A stretch of DNA of 64,000 nucleotides from Calothrix parasitica NIES-267 (GTDB lineage Bacteria > Cyanobacteriota > Cyanobacteriia > Cyanobacteriales > Nostocaceae): contig NZ_AP018227.1 of assembly GCF_002368095.1 (NCBI RefSeq), positions 7,660,167 to 7,724,166 on the forward strand, in the 5' to 3' direction. Of the stretch, positions 42,135-51,633 are shown piece after piece. Below the pieces are notes generated by a model. It searched no databases. It was given only the letters and a program-made list of their open reading frames with translations, and had not been told where the DNA came from. Each line of letters starts with the position of its first letter. Position 1 is the first letter of the stretch. The translations under genes were made by a program, and so were the position numbers.

Positions 42135-43574
42135 TTATTTTCGCTTCAATAATAATTTTGCCCACTCCTCTTGAGAAGTGTAAACAGTGTAAATTCCTAG
42201 GCTGCCAACAAATAAGAAATAGCTTAAGGTTGAAATTAGTAAAACAAAAATAATATTTAAATTGAATTGCTGGAGAACAAATAAAACACCTGTCATCAAA
42301 ATGCTTACAATCAGCGGACGACTAATAACAGACCAGTATTCTAATTTAAATAATCTTCTGTGAACCTCAAATAGATAAATAAACAGAGCAACAAAGTCTG
42401 TAAATATGACTGTAGATGCTGCACCATTTAATTTATACTGAGAAACAAGTACGATACTTAATAAAACGTCTAATATAGTTGTAATAAAAACTTGCCAAAG
42501 ATTAACTTTTTCAAATCCATTTGCCACTAATAAGTAACTCAGCGGTCTTACAAATGATGAAGCAATCAGACCGAGACTAAATATATTTAAAGCTAATTGT
42601 GCTTCTGCAAAACTCGGGTCGTGATAGAGCAAGACCAGTAAATCTTTTCCCACAAAAACAAGTCCTACAATTAAAGGTAAAGCTACAACCAATAATATTT
42701 CTATAGTTATTTGTGAAATTTGTCGCTGACTGTCTTTCCCAGAACTAATCGCTTTAGTCATTTTTGGAAATACAGCTAGAACAAGACTATGAGAAATAAT
42801 TTGAAAAGGCTGCATTAATTGTGCAACTGCACCATACAGTCCCACAACTAATTCACCACCAAATAAAGAAAGAATAAAAACTTGGAGTCTATAGCCTAAA
42901 ACAGATATACCTTCAATCACTATAAATGAACCAGAAGCTTTAGTCGTTTCCCACATAAACTTCCAGTCTAAGTGCCATTTATATTTAATAAATTGCGAGA
43001 CTAAACACCATTCAATCAAGAATATCAAGCATTCCGAACCCACCATAATTGCTGAAACAACACTAACATTCTGGTTCAGATTCATAGCCCAAACCATTAA
43101 TAATAGTCGTACAATATAAATAGGTACGGTACTGACAGCAATTAAATGCATTTTCTCTTCTGCTTGAAAGATAGCCTCTGTAACGTTAGAAAGCGAAAAT
43201 GGGATAACTGCTAAACCCAAAACGTAACAAACAGTAGAAGTATCTTGATTATAAGGAAGAAAATACACCGTAATTGTCAGCACTGCATAACCAACAACAC
43301 TGAACAAAAGCTGTAGAAAAGTGCCGCTGATTAAATAAGCAGGAACTTCGGTGGGATTGCGCGAAATTTCCCGCGTGAATAATGTTTTAAATCCCTGGGA
43401 AGCTAAAGTCATAAAGACATAATAATAACTAAAAGCAAGCATATACTGTCCTAGTTCATAAGCTCCCATAATACGAGCAATTGATGCAACTAGTATGAAA
43501 GTTGTAATACTCTGAGTTAAGCGATTCAAGAGTAAGGAAAAAGAATTTCCTAAAAGCTTGCGTAATCCTTCCAT
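42135..43574 (-). CDS. Polysaccharide flippase (Wzx/MATE-like)
   Basis: A 479-residue membrane protein with about twelve to fourteen hydrophobic segments. The N-terminal SFSLLLNRLTQSITTFILVASIARIMGAYELGQY and AFSYYYVFMTLASQGFKTLFTREISR are typical of the oligosaccharide flippase (MOP exporter) family. It moves lipid-linked repeat units to the outer side of the cytoplasmic membrane. Together with the Wzy-like and Wzc-like neighbours it defines a Wzx/Wzy-dependent pathway. Confidence 0.93.
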   Translation of the reverse strand: MEGLRKLLGNSFSLLLNRLTQSITTFILVASIARIMGAYELGQYMLAFSYYYVFMTLASQGFKTLFTREISRNPTEVPAYLISGTFLQLLFSVVGYAVLTITVYFLPYNQDTSTVCYVLGLAVIPFSLSNVTEAIFQAEEKMHLIAVSTVPIYIVRLLLMVWAMNLNQNVSVVSAIMVGSECLIFLIEWCLVSQFIKYKWHLDWKFMWETTKASGSFIVIEGISVLGYRLQVFILSLFGGELVVGLYGAVAQLMQPFQIISHSLVLAVFPKMTKAISSGKDSQRQISQITIEILLVVALPLIVGLVFVGKDLLVLLYHDPSFAEAQLALNIFSLGLIASSFVRPLSYLLVANGFEKVNLWQVFITTILDVLLSIVLVSQYKLNGAASTVIFTDFVALFIYLFEVHRRLFKLEYWSVISRPLIVSILMTGVLFVLQQFNLNIIFVLLISTLSYFLFVGSLGIYTVYTSQEEWAKLLLKRK

Positions 43575-43627
43575 GAATAAATTGCACCCTAATAAACTTA
43601 TATAAAAACAGTCACTTGAACAGTCAC

Positions 43628-45817
43628 TTAAAATGATTTTGACTTAATAGCTTCTTTATAGGAATTATCTTTATTTGAATCATCTTTACCATAATAGAAA
43701 TGGCTGTCGGATTCATTTTCCGGAATTAGACCATTTACTACCACACCTAAAACGTTTTGTGCAGAACGTGCTAAAGCTTCTTTAGCAGTATTCGCATCAC
43801 CAGAAGTCAGAACCCCTGCTCGTGCTACTAATAAGACACCATCAGCCATTTTTCCTAAAGCTAAAGCATCCGCTCTCATCATTAATGATGGTGCATCGAT
43901 AATGACAAAATCATAAGTCTTTTTAAAATCTTCAATCAGAGTTTCCATCTTACGAGAATCCAATAAAAATAAAGGATTGGGAGTGATTGCTCCCGCGCTC
44001 AAGACATCTAAACTGAGCATTCCCGCACTTACCACTGTTTCAAATTCAACTTGACCGACAATGATATCGCTTAATCCTTTAGCATTGTTTACACCCCATA
44101 AATTATGCTGTATGGGATTCTGCATATCTGCATCTACAAGCAATACCCTTTTCCCTAATTGAGCCATTGCTGCTGCTAAATTAGCCGATACGGTAGACTT
44201 ACCTTCTTTAGGAACGGAACTCGTAACTACAATTACCTGTAATGGTTTATCAGAACTAATAAACTTTAAATTAGCTTGGAGCATTCGATATGCATCTGCA
44301 ATTGGGAAGTCGGGATTATCTCTTACAGGTATCTCCGGTAAGGTATTGATATCAGTCTCCCTACGGTTGAGATAAGATTTCTTTTTCAAGGAAGGTATAG
44401 TACTGAGCAGGGTATAGTCAAATTGCTTTCTAATTTCCTTGAGGGTCTTAATCGACCTGTCTTGCAATTCAAGCAGTACAACCATTGCTGTAGCAAGAAT
44501 CGTTCCGAACGCACCACCTAAAATTACAAACATAATCTTGGTGGATTTAGTAGACTTTCTGGTGACAAAAGCAGGTTCAATTATCCGAGCATTACCAATA
44601 TTCTGATTTTCAGTAACTCTTACTTCTTGTAACTTTTTTAAAAGACTTTCATGAGTTGTTCGAGCGGTTTCGAGTTGTCGCTCATACTTTTTCTCTTCTT
44701 GCTCTAACTGAGGTAAAATATTAATTCTTTGTTGATGAATTGCTAATGCCTGTAATAAAGACTCTAGTCTATTTTTTAGAGCAACAGCTTCTACTTCAGA
44801 TTTTGTTAAATCCTCTGTCAATTTTTGGGTTACTTCACCTATTTGTAAATTCTTACTATTTAGATTGATATTATTAGTTACTTCTGCAACTCTGCTATTT
44901 AATAAATTTTGTAGAGCATTTCTTTGGCTGATTAAGCTTTGTACTGTTGGATGTGTTTGATAAAATCTAGTTTGAGCTAATGCTAAATCATTTTCTACTT
45001 TTTGCAAATTGCTTAAAACCTGTTGTACTCCAGTAGAACTTTTTAAAGAATCAGTATCAATAGCTTCTTGAAAATTCATCCCAACTTTTTGCTGAAGACT
45101 TTGGGAACGAGCGCTGACTTCTGCTAATGCTATTCTTGTTTCAGTTATCTTAGTCTCTAAATCTTTCCTAATTTCTACAGCACTTCTAGATTCTTCTTCT
45201 AAAGAAATCACGTTATATTGTTGCTGGAAAATACGTAAAGCTTTTTCTGCTTGATTAACAATATTTTGTGTTTCGGGTAATTGTTTCGCGATAAAATCAC
45301 CAGCAGCAACAGCAGCTGCTCTATTAGTCTGTATATTATTTTCCATATACAGTTTCATTAATTCATTAACAACTGCTCCTGCTTCTTTTAAACTCTTAGC
45401 TTCATAAGAAATTTCTAAAACATCAGTTGCTGGAATTGCTCTAAGTTCAATAGATTTTGCCAAGTCTTTTGGTTTTAGAGGTACACCATCATCATCTTTG
45501 AGATTCAAAGTTTTAATTGTTTTTAATAACAGAGGTTTGGAACTAATTACTTCTATTTCTGTGTTTATTGGACTACTTTTTATATCTAATCCTTCTAGCT
45601 GTCCAATTTCTCCTCCCAGCCCTGTTAAAGCTGAAGTCTGGTTTATTTTCTTAATCAAAAGCTTACCTTGAGCTTCAAAAACAGGTTTTTTAACAGAACC
45701 TAATATAGCTGCTGCTCCAACTGAGATAGTTAATATAAATGCAGCGGGAAGCCAACGTCTTTTGATAATGTACCAAAACTTTTGTAAATCTAAATCTACT
45801 GATTCTCTAGATTCCAT
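43628..45817 (-). CDS. Polysaccharide copolymerase / BY-kinase (Wzc-like)
   Basis: A 729-residue inner-membrane protein controlling chain length and export. The first membrane segment is at about residues 20-38, followed by a long periplasmic Wzz/GumC coiled-coil region (about 150-420) and a second membrane segment near 428-450. The cytoplasmic BY-kinase has Walker A SVPKEGKST (534-542), Walker A' VDAD (561-564) and Walker B FVIIDAP (Asp641). The C-terminal tail contains only Tyr708, Tyr709 and Tyr720, a small tyrosine cluster compared with Wzc of enterobacteria. It is the promoter-proximal gene of the operon, so the upstream 835-base region should hold the main promoter. Confidence 0.94.
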   Translation of the reverse strand: MESRESVDLDLQKFWYIIKRRWLPAAFILTISVGAAAILGSVKKPVFEAQGKLLIKKINQTSALTGLGGEIGQLEGLDIKSSPINTEIEVISSKPLLLKTIKTLNLKDDDGVPLKPKDLAKSIELRAIPATDVLEISYEAKSLKEAGAVVNELMKLYMENNIQTNRAAAVAAGDFIAKQLPETQNIVNQAEKALRIFQQQYNVISLEEESRSAVEIRKDLETKITETRIALAEVSARSQSLQQKVGMNFQEAIDTDSLKSSTGVQQVLSNLQKVENDLALAQTRFYQTHPTVQSLISQRNALQNLLNSRVAEVTNNINLNSKNLQIGEVTQKLTEDLTKSEVEAVALKNRLESLLQALAIHQQRINILPQLEQEEKKYERQLETARTTHESLLKKLQEVRVTENQNIGNARIIEPAFVTRKSTKSTKIMFVILGGAFGTILATAMVVLLELQDRSIKTLKEIRKQFDYTLLSTIPSLKKKSYLNRRETDINTLPEIPVRDNPDFPIADAYRMLQANLKFISSDKPLQVIVVTSSVPKEGKSTVSANLAAAMAQLGKRVLLVDADMQNPIQHNLWGVNNAKGLSDIIVGQVEFETVVSAGMLSLDVLSAGAITPNPLFLLDSRKMETLIEDFKKTYDFVIIDAPSLMMRADALALGKMADGVLLVARAGVLTSGDANTAKEALARSAQNVLGVVVNGLIPENESDSHFYYGKDDSNKDNSYKEAIKSKSF

Positions 45818-46652
45818 AATTAGCTAAATAAAAAATAAAATAAGTTAATTATCAATTAGTTTGAAAGCATAATTTATTGACGACATCTCCTTAAACATTA
45901 GTTATATCTAAATTTTAAGAGATACCATTTATACAAAAGCTTAACTTTATTTATTGCTCGTACTCTACCGAAAAACTACGGAAAACTTCAGCTATAGCTT
46001 TACCTACCTCAAAATCTCAAAGTTAATTTATATAAATACTTAAGTATATTGACGCAAGTTTATTAGGTTCTAAAACATATTTTTGGTATTTTAGATAATC
46101 ATCTAAACTTTACGGTTTCACATTGTGTGCTAGTTAACATGTTTGATCTCAAACACTAATTTTTAGTCTAATAGTATGAATTTTAATCATCCGTGCTGAA
46201 GTATCACCCTTCGGAGCCAATAAAACTGATTTGTCATACCAGTCTCATAAACCTAGTTTCTTGCGATTTCACAGCAAGATATTTACACAAAGCATGTGGT
46301 TATTTGCAGGTTTAACAACTAGAAATCGGTTTTTCGAGCTTCCTGAGAATGTTGTAAGATATCAAATGGAAAAGACTAATATTAAAATCAAAATTTAGTA
46401 TGCCAGTATTTCCTATCTCTCAAAATAGAGAAAACCCCCTGGGAAAAGGGGGTTGGGGAAATCTAACCGCGTTAAGTACTAAATTGATTTTTCAATCAGC
46501 CGTTCTACTTAGTGTTTTTCAGCCTTGTATATAAATTTAATTTGAGTAGTGTGACAATAACGTGACACTGCATAAAGATTCAGTTAATTATAAAAAAATA
46601 CTATATATATTCGTAGGGGAAGTTTCCCCATGAATATTCCTTCGTCTCAACT
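45818..46652. other. Long intergenic region upstream of the exopolysaccharide operon
   Basis: 835 bases. AACCCCC (46433-46439) pairs with GGGGGTT (46448-46454), a common cyanobacterial palindrome. AAACCTAGTTTCTT and AGAAATCGGTTTTT near 46250-46340 belong to the AGAAACC repeat type. Open frames reach only about 34 codons (from 46291). The operon promoter must lie in the 45820-46150 part; no operator is recognised. Confidence 0.5.
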
Positions 46653-47012
46653 TTAATACACATCTTCAACTTCCAACTGAGCTACAGTTACAGCATTAAA
46701 GGCAAACGCTGCAACCATTGGTATCGGACATCTCAACCAATAAGTAACACCTGCAGCTATCATTGTGGCGATTACTGCTGTAATAGACCAAATACGCTCT
46801 TCACAGGTCAAACCCCTTTCAGCCTTAATTGTTCTAAGTACTTTTGCTGGAATTGGTTCTGGCATTACTGCACCTGGAGGGAAAGCCCAGAAGTTATTAC
46901 AGCGCTCTATAAATAAATCCGTCCAACCATTATCTTGACACCATTGGTCAACCCATTCATCGTTGTAATGTTTCATCGGATTGCTAACAAGACGATTAAA
47001 GTTTTTCAGCAT
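46653..47012 (-). CDS. Conserved cyanobacterial membrane protein of unknown function
   Basis: About 119 residues. The N-terminal soluble part (MKHYNDEWVDQWCQDNGWTD, then ERCNNFWAFPPGAVMPEPIP) looks conserved in filamentous cyanobacteria as I remember them. It is followed by two hydrophobic segments near the C-terminus (WSITAVIATMIAAGVTYWL and PMVAAFAFNAVTVAQL). No function is known. The start is uncertain: ATG at 47012 (MLKNFNR) or 46976 (MKHYNDEW). The open frame reaches 47066 with a TTG, which I consider unlikely. Neither ATG has a well-spaced ribosome site. Confidence 0.6.
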   Translation of the reverse strand: MLKNFNRLVSNPMKHYNDEWVDQWCQDNGWTDLFIERCNNFWAFPPGAVMPEPIPAKVLRTIKAERGLTCEERIWSITAVIATMIAAGVTYWLRCPIPMVAAFAFNAVTVAQLEVEDVY

Positions 47013-48024
47013 AACTTTCCAATAAGAATAAATAGATATTTCTCGATTAATACTTACAGTTAACAATTCTCTACCAGAAAAGTTGTAACTATAAATTGTG
47101 AAGCTTTGTAAATGCCATACTATTGATTTAGAACGAAATAAAACAAAGCTTTCACTAATTACAAGACTAACAGCAGTTGCTTAATTATTTCGCCAAATGA
47201 TAATAAACTTTATCTATTCACTTCAAAGTAAATTTTTCGCAACAAATATGATTGCCGCAATACCATATTTAATTAAGATATGTAAATTAAGTTGAGCATA
47301 TTTATCAAATTAATCAATTTGAATTGAATAAGAATAGCTTTTGATATTTGAGTAACAATTTATCTGTCAGAACGGGAAAGCAGACACATAAAAATGCTTG
47401 TAGAGCTAGGATTAACAATGACTTCAAGATTTGGAGAATAATTCTGTATTTTTGAAAAAAGGTTATATTACTTAACTTTTGCGTCTAATTGATGATATGA
47501 GCTTGGTGCAATAGCATAAGGTTTTTTTAAGATTCATATAAAGCTGCGTTTAATTAATGATTTTAGGTTTTATTAACCCCAATCTTTATATTTTTTTAGG
47601 ATATAGAATAATACTGCTGGAGCAATAACTGATTGAACTTATCCTGCACCTTTGAGTAATGTAGAAATTGATAATCGGGATTTTTCTTGTGAAAGTCTAA
47701 AAGCAGTAAATTGTTCTCATCCCAATATGCGATAAATAATGCAAGCTAGCGCTGATTTGTAGAGAGCGTCAATAATAGCAAGAATTAATTCAGATAAATA
47801 TTATTTCACGAATGTACCGTTAAATCAGGTAAACTGAATAGGAAATTTGCTGGAGTTATGCCATTCTAATCAAAGCTTTATAACTCGGTGCTGCGTATAT
47901 TTATACAAATATCGTAACTATTGATTTCACCGATGCAATTTTTTAGACGAGCGTAAGTTGAAATTTGCGGAAAAGCTTGCGGTAGGAACTCTAAAATTGG
48001 TGTAAAAACTCGTTATTTTCTAAG
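47013..48024. other. Long intergenic region upstream of purK
   Basis: About 1 kb between divergent genes, AT-rich throughout. Only very short open frames occur (for example 15 codons from 47394). I see no repeat family, RNA or operator that can be supported. It may be decayed coding DNA. Confidence 0.45.
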
Positions 48025-49233
48025 ATGCAAATGAAGCATATTGGTGTAATCGGTGGTGGACAATTAGCGTTGATGATGGGTGCTGCTGCACAAAAGTTAG
48101 GGGTAAAATTAATCGTACAAACTCCTAATACTAACGACCCAGCAGTTAGTATTGCTAGCGATACTATTTTTGCCGCAGTTGATGATGCTACTGCGACAGC
48201 GGAATTAGCTAAAAGATGCGATGTTATCACTTTTGAGAATGAATTTATTAATATAGAAGCTTTATCGCAATTAGCTAAAGAAAAAGTTTGTTTTCGTCCT
48301 CGGATTGAAGCATTATCTCCTCTACTAGATAAGTACCACCAACGTTGTTTTTTGCAAGATTTAGGTATACCAGTTCCTAAATTCAAATTACCAAAATCAT
48401 TATTTAGTGTTTTAAAAGTTCAAGAAAAGCAATACAGAGAAAATAATCGGTCGCAAGAATGGGAATTACAATTCCCCACAGTATTGAAAGCTCGTCGCCA
48501 TGGTTATGATGGTCAAGGAACTTTTATTATTGAAGATTTGTTTAGTTTAGAGAAAAAGCTGTATCAAAATCATCCGGATAAAAATCAAAAAGATAATTTA
48601 ATTAAATCTCGTTATTTATTAGAAGAATTTATTCCTTTCCAAAAAGAATTATCTGTAATTGCAGCTCGTTCTACAAGTGGAGAAATCTCGACTTTTGTAG
48701 TCGTAGAAACCCAACAAGAACAACAAGTTTGTAGACGAGTTATTGCTCCTGCTGACATTAGCCCTCAGACAGAAAAAGCAGTCAAAGATATTGCTTGTAC
48801 CGTACTTGACAATTTGCAAGTAGTTGGTGTTTTTGCTATAGAATTATTCTTAACTAATAGTGGTGAAGTATTAGTTAATGAAATAGCACCTAGAACCCAT
48901 AATTCCGGGCATTTCTCTATTGATGCCTGCTTTACTTCCCAGTTTGAGCAGCATTTGCGAGCTGTATCTGATTTACCTTTAGGCAACGTGGCGATGAAAA
49001 TTCCCTATGCTATTATGGTAAATTTATTAGGTTATGAAACGCGAAAATATGACTATATAGATAAGCGCTCTAAATTAGCACAAATCCCAGGAGCGTGCGT
49101 TCATTGGTATGGTAAATCAGAATCTCGTCCCGGACGCAAACTAGGACACATTACAGTTTTGCTTGATAAATTAAATAGTGATGAAGCGATGACAATTGTT
49201 AAGAATATAGAGTCTATATGGTATTCTGAATAA
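48025..49233 (+). CDS. purK: N5-carboxyaminoimidazole ribonucleotide synthase
   Basis: ATP-grasp enzyme of purine synthesis that carboxylates AIR with bicarbonate and ATP. The 402 residues are close to the family norm. N-terminal IGVIGGGQLALMMGAAAQKLG (about 4-24) is the PurK Rossmann signature. TFENEFIN, FPTVLKARRHGYDGQGTFII (the ATP-grasp strand with its Lys), LEEFIPFQKELSVIAARS, and VNEIAPRTHNSGHFSIDACFTSQFEQHLRA near 285-314 complete the active site. It is followed by the 6S RNA gene, an arrangement known in cyanobacteria. Confidence 0.97.
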   Translation: MQMKHIGVIGGGQLALMMGAAAQKLGVKLIVQTPNTNDPAVSIASDTIFAAVDDATATAELAKRCDVITFENEFINIEALSQLAKEKVCFRPRIEALSPLLDKYHQRCFLQDLGIPVPKFKLPKSLFSVLKVQEKQYRENNRSQEWELQFPTVLKARRHGYDGQGTFIIEDLFSLEKKLYQNHPDKNQKDNLIKSRYLLEEFIPFQKELSVIAARSTSGEISTFVVVETQQEQQVCRRVIAPADISPQTEKAVKDIACTVLDNLQVVGVFAIELFLTNSGEVLVNEIAPRTHNSGHFSIDACFTSQFEQHLRAVSDLPLGNVAMKIPYAIMVNLLGYETRKYDYIDKRSKLAQIPGACVHWYGKSESRPGRKLGHITVLLDKLNSDEAMTIVKNIESIWYSE

Positions 49234-49304
49234 ATCAGTGGAGTAAATAATAATAGTCCAAAAATATTTTTATTTATTTACTACACAACATCATTTTTGA
49301 AAGC

Positions 49305-49310
49305 TATAAT
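49305..49310 (+). promoter_or_regulatory. -10 box of the 6S RNA gene
   Basis: A perfect TATAAT seven bases before the predicted 5' end of the 6S RNA. No convincing -35 element is seen. Confidence 0.6.
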
Positions 49311-49316
49311 GGGTTT

Positions 49317-49496
49317 GTTGCACTGCAACGTTGGTGACTGCCATACAGTTTTGTGATCTATGATTTTTATGATATGGGAACCGAACAATTTCGTGGCAGT
49401 AAACCGGGCATGTACTCGGAAACTTTAAACGAGGTATTAGGCTCCCCCCTGGTTTAACCAGGTCATAAACTTAGGTAAAACGGCGTTGCGGTGAAC
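49317..49496 (+). ncRNA. ssaA: 6S RNA
   Basis: About 180 bases directly downstream of purK, the position I recall for cyanobacterial 6S RNA. The closing stem pairs CACTGCAACG (49321-49330) with CGTTGCGGTG (49484-49493; one G-U pair). The interior can form the long, bulged rod expected of 6S RNA, including CTGGTTTAACCAGG at 49449-49462. It is preceded by a TATAAT box and followed by a strong terminator at 49510. 6S RNA binds the RNA polymerase holoenzyme and changes promoter use in slow growth. The ends are estimates. A covariance-model search would confirm it. Confidence 0.82.
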
Positions 49497-49509
49497 TATA
49501 ATTTCAAGG

Positions 49510-49548
49510 CTTCTTAAATCACTTTTCGATTTAAGGAGTTTTGTTTTG
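49510..49548 (+). terminator. Intrinsic terminator after 6S RNA
   Basis: CTTCTTAAATC (49510-49520) and GATTTAAGGAG (49528-49538) form an 11-bp stem with one G-U pair and a 7-base loop, followed by TTTTGTTTTG. Confidence 0.85.
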
Positions 49549-50267
49549 TTATTCGTAGATAATAGGAAATAGAGCATTGCTGTTAGTGCAGCGTGACCCT
49601 AGCCATATTGAAATATGAATTTATTTTCCTCATATTTACTAGCCCCCTAAATCCCCCAAATAAGCGCGGAGAAAAATAATTTTAAGTCCTCCAAAATTGG
49701 AGATTAGTCGGCAAATCATACTTTTAATCAGCAAAGTCGGAAATAGAGTCAGATAGATAACCGTTTTTTTTAAAGCAAAATTTAGAACTGAAATAATTAA
49801 TAATTTATTTAGACAAATATTTAGACAAAATACTTATTCAAGAATTGAGTTTGAGATAAAACTTTGTAATTGATTGCTGATTGCAATATCTGACGGGTTG
49901 TCTATGTCAAACGAGAATGACACTCACTATTCGTAATGCTTATCATTTTTAGCGTTATTGAACTTTAAAATAGTGTAACAACGATAGCAATCCCATATGA
50001 GTCGTGAGTAAAGATAGGTGTCATAAACCCAATTTTTCTGAAAAACCGAGTTTCTCAAATCTCACAAATTATTTAGAAATCCGATATAAATATAATACTT
50101 TATTGATAATTCTATATTGAGATAATTATAAATAAAACTGTATAAAAAACATCTTAAAATATAAATTGTCTACTGAAATGGTATTTATTAAATAAGATTT
50201 CATGTAAATAAAATTTTCATTAAAACTGATAAAATTATCCAATATTCTAATACCAATAAATACTACC
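49549..50267. other. Intergenic region with Fur-box-like sites and repeats
   Basis: About 720 bases. There is a CCCCCTAAATCCCCC-type repeat near 49643-49657, two abutting Fur-box-like sequences (49913-49950), and an AACCGAGTTTCTC repeat near 50043. The last 200 bases before the peptidase gene are very AT-rich. There is no open frame of interest. Confidence 0.55.
49913..49950. promoter_or_regulatory. Two abutting Fur-box-like sequences
   Basis: GAGAATGACACTCACTATT (49913-49931) matches the 19-base Fur consensus GATAATGATAATCATTATC at 14 positions. The next 19 bases (49932-49950), read on the minus strand as AAAAATGATAAGCATTACG, also match at about 14. Both counts were made by eye. They lie about 320 bases upstream of the M16 peptidase pair and near a possible -10 (TAAAAT, 49966-49971), suggesting iron control of that transcript. 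Confidence 0.5.
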
Positions 50268-51515
50268 GTGTTTCCAGCCTCAGTCTTCAAAATAGACAAC
50301 GGGTTAACATTAATCCACCAAGAAATATCTACTACTCCCGTAGTCGTGGCAGATGTTTGGGTTAAAGCAGGAGCTAATTTAGAACCAGAATCTTGGTGTG
50401 GGATGGCTCATCTTTTGGAGCATATGATTTTTAAAGGTACTGAAACATTAAAAGCAGGGGTCTTTGATAAAACCATTGAATTCTTAGGTGGAGTAAGTAA
50501 TGCAGCTACGAGCTATGATTATGCTCATTATTCACTGACTACTGCTTCTACTTATCTCGAAGAAACTTTACCTTTGATGGGTGAGCTATTGCTGAATGCA
50601 GCTATACCCGAAATTGAATTGAATCAAGAGCGTAAAGTTGTTTTAGAAGAAATTCGACAAGCATCCGATAATCCCGATTGGATAGGTTTTCAAGCTCTTT
50701 TTAAAAGCATTTATCAGCAACATCCTTATGGTCGCTCAGTTCTCGGAAGCGAAGAGAACGTAGCAAAACATGGAGTTGAGCAACTACGTTGTTTCCACCG
50801 CACCCACTATCAACCAGAAAATATCACAGTGTCAATTGCTGGAGGAATTGATTCATCAAAAGCTTTGAATTTAGTAAATCGCACTTTTGATAAATTTGCA
50901 CCACCATGCTTTGATTATCCCTCCACCGAGAAACCCACAGAACCAACTTTAGAAGGAATTCGTCGTCAGGAAATTTTACTACCAACACTGGAACAAGTTC
51001 GTTTACTAATGGGATGGATAGCACCAGGAGTGGAACAATTTCGTATTAGCTATGGTCTTGATTTACTTTCGGTAATCTTGGGAGGAGGGAGAACTTCAAG
51101 ACTAGTGAGCGATTTGCGAGAAAATCGACAATTAGTAAGCGGTATTTACAGCAGTTTTTCGCTGCAACAACAATCAAGCTTATTTACTATCAATGCTTGG
51201 TTAGAGTCCGAACAGTTAGAGCAGGTAGAAGAGTTAATTCGGCTTCATCTCCAAGACCTAATTAGCCAAGGAATTACCGAGCCAGAACTTAACCGTGCTA
51301 AACGTTTATTGTGCAATGATTACGCTTTTTCAACAGAAACACCGAACCAATTAGCAGGACTTTACGGATACTACAATACTATTGCTTCAGCCGAACTATC
51401 AGTAACTTATCCCTCTTCAATTCAATCCTTTGACGTTAAAGAACTGCAAAACATAGCATGTAAATATCTCTCACCCGATAATTATGCCGTGACGGTAGTA
51501 CAAGCAGAAGATTAA
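50268..51515 (+). CDS. M16 family zinc peptidase, catalytic subunit
   Basis: A 415-residue pitrilysin-type metallopeptidase. The inverted zinc motif HLLEH lies at residues 48-52, with the third ligand Glu expected in the helix around ERKVVLEEIRQ (about residue 125). The C-terminal half has VILGGGRTSRLVSDLRENRQLVSGIYSSF, which corresponds to the substrate-binding Arg/Tyr region. The start is the GTG at 50268; no ATG is nearer the family N-terminus FKIDNGLTLIHQE. It pairs with the gene 118 bases downstream, as two-subunit M16B proteases do. Fur-like sites upstream hint at iron-dependent expression. Confidence 0.9.
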   Translation: MFPASVFKIDNGLTLIHQEISTTPVVVADVWVKAGANLEPESWCGMAHLLEHMIFKGTETLKAGVFDKTIEFLGGVSNAATSYDYAHYSLTTASTYLEETLPLMGELLLNAAIPEIELNQERKVVLEEIRQASDNPDWIGFQALFKSIYQQHPYGRSVLGSEENVAKHGVEQLRCFHRTHYQPENITVSIAGGIDSSKALNLVNRTFDKFAPPCFDYPSTEKPTEPTLEGIRRQEILLPTLEQVRLLMGWIAPGVEQFRISYGLDLLSVILGGGRTSRLVSDLRENRQLVSGIYSSFSLQQQSSLFTINAWLESEQLEQVEELIRLHLQDLISQGITEPELNRAKRLLCNDYAFSTETPNQLAGLYGYYNTIASAELSVTYPSSIQSFDVKELQNIACKYLSPDNYAVTVVQAED

Positions 51516-51529
51516 GGTCGGGGAAGAAG

Positions 51530-51630
51530 AGCGGAGGGGGTAGAAAATAAAAAGCATTTTTAGCTAGTTATTAATTCACAACTCCTAACTCCTAGCTCTT
51601 AATTACTAATTACTAATTACTAACCATTAA
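51530..51630. repeat. Short tandem repeats between the peptidase genes
   Basis: CTAACTC-type units (about 51579-51600) are followed by three TAATTAC heptamers (about 51600-51622), leading to within a few bases of the ATG at 51634. They occupy most of the gap between the two M16 genes. Confidence 0.75.
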
Positions 51631-51633
51631 CCA

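Noticed and set aside
47394-47441. 15-codon frame upstream of purK
   Set aside because: Too short, no ribosome site and no support.
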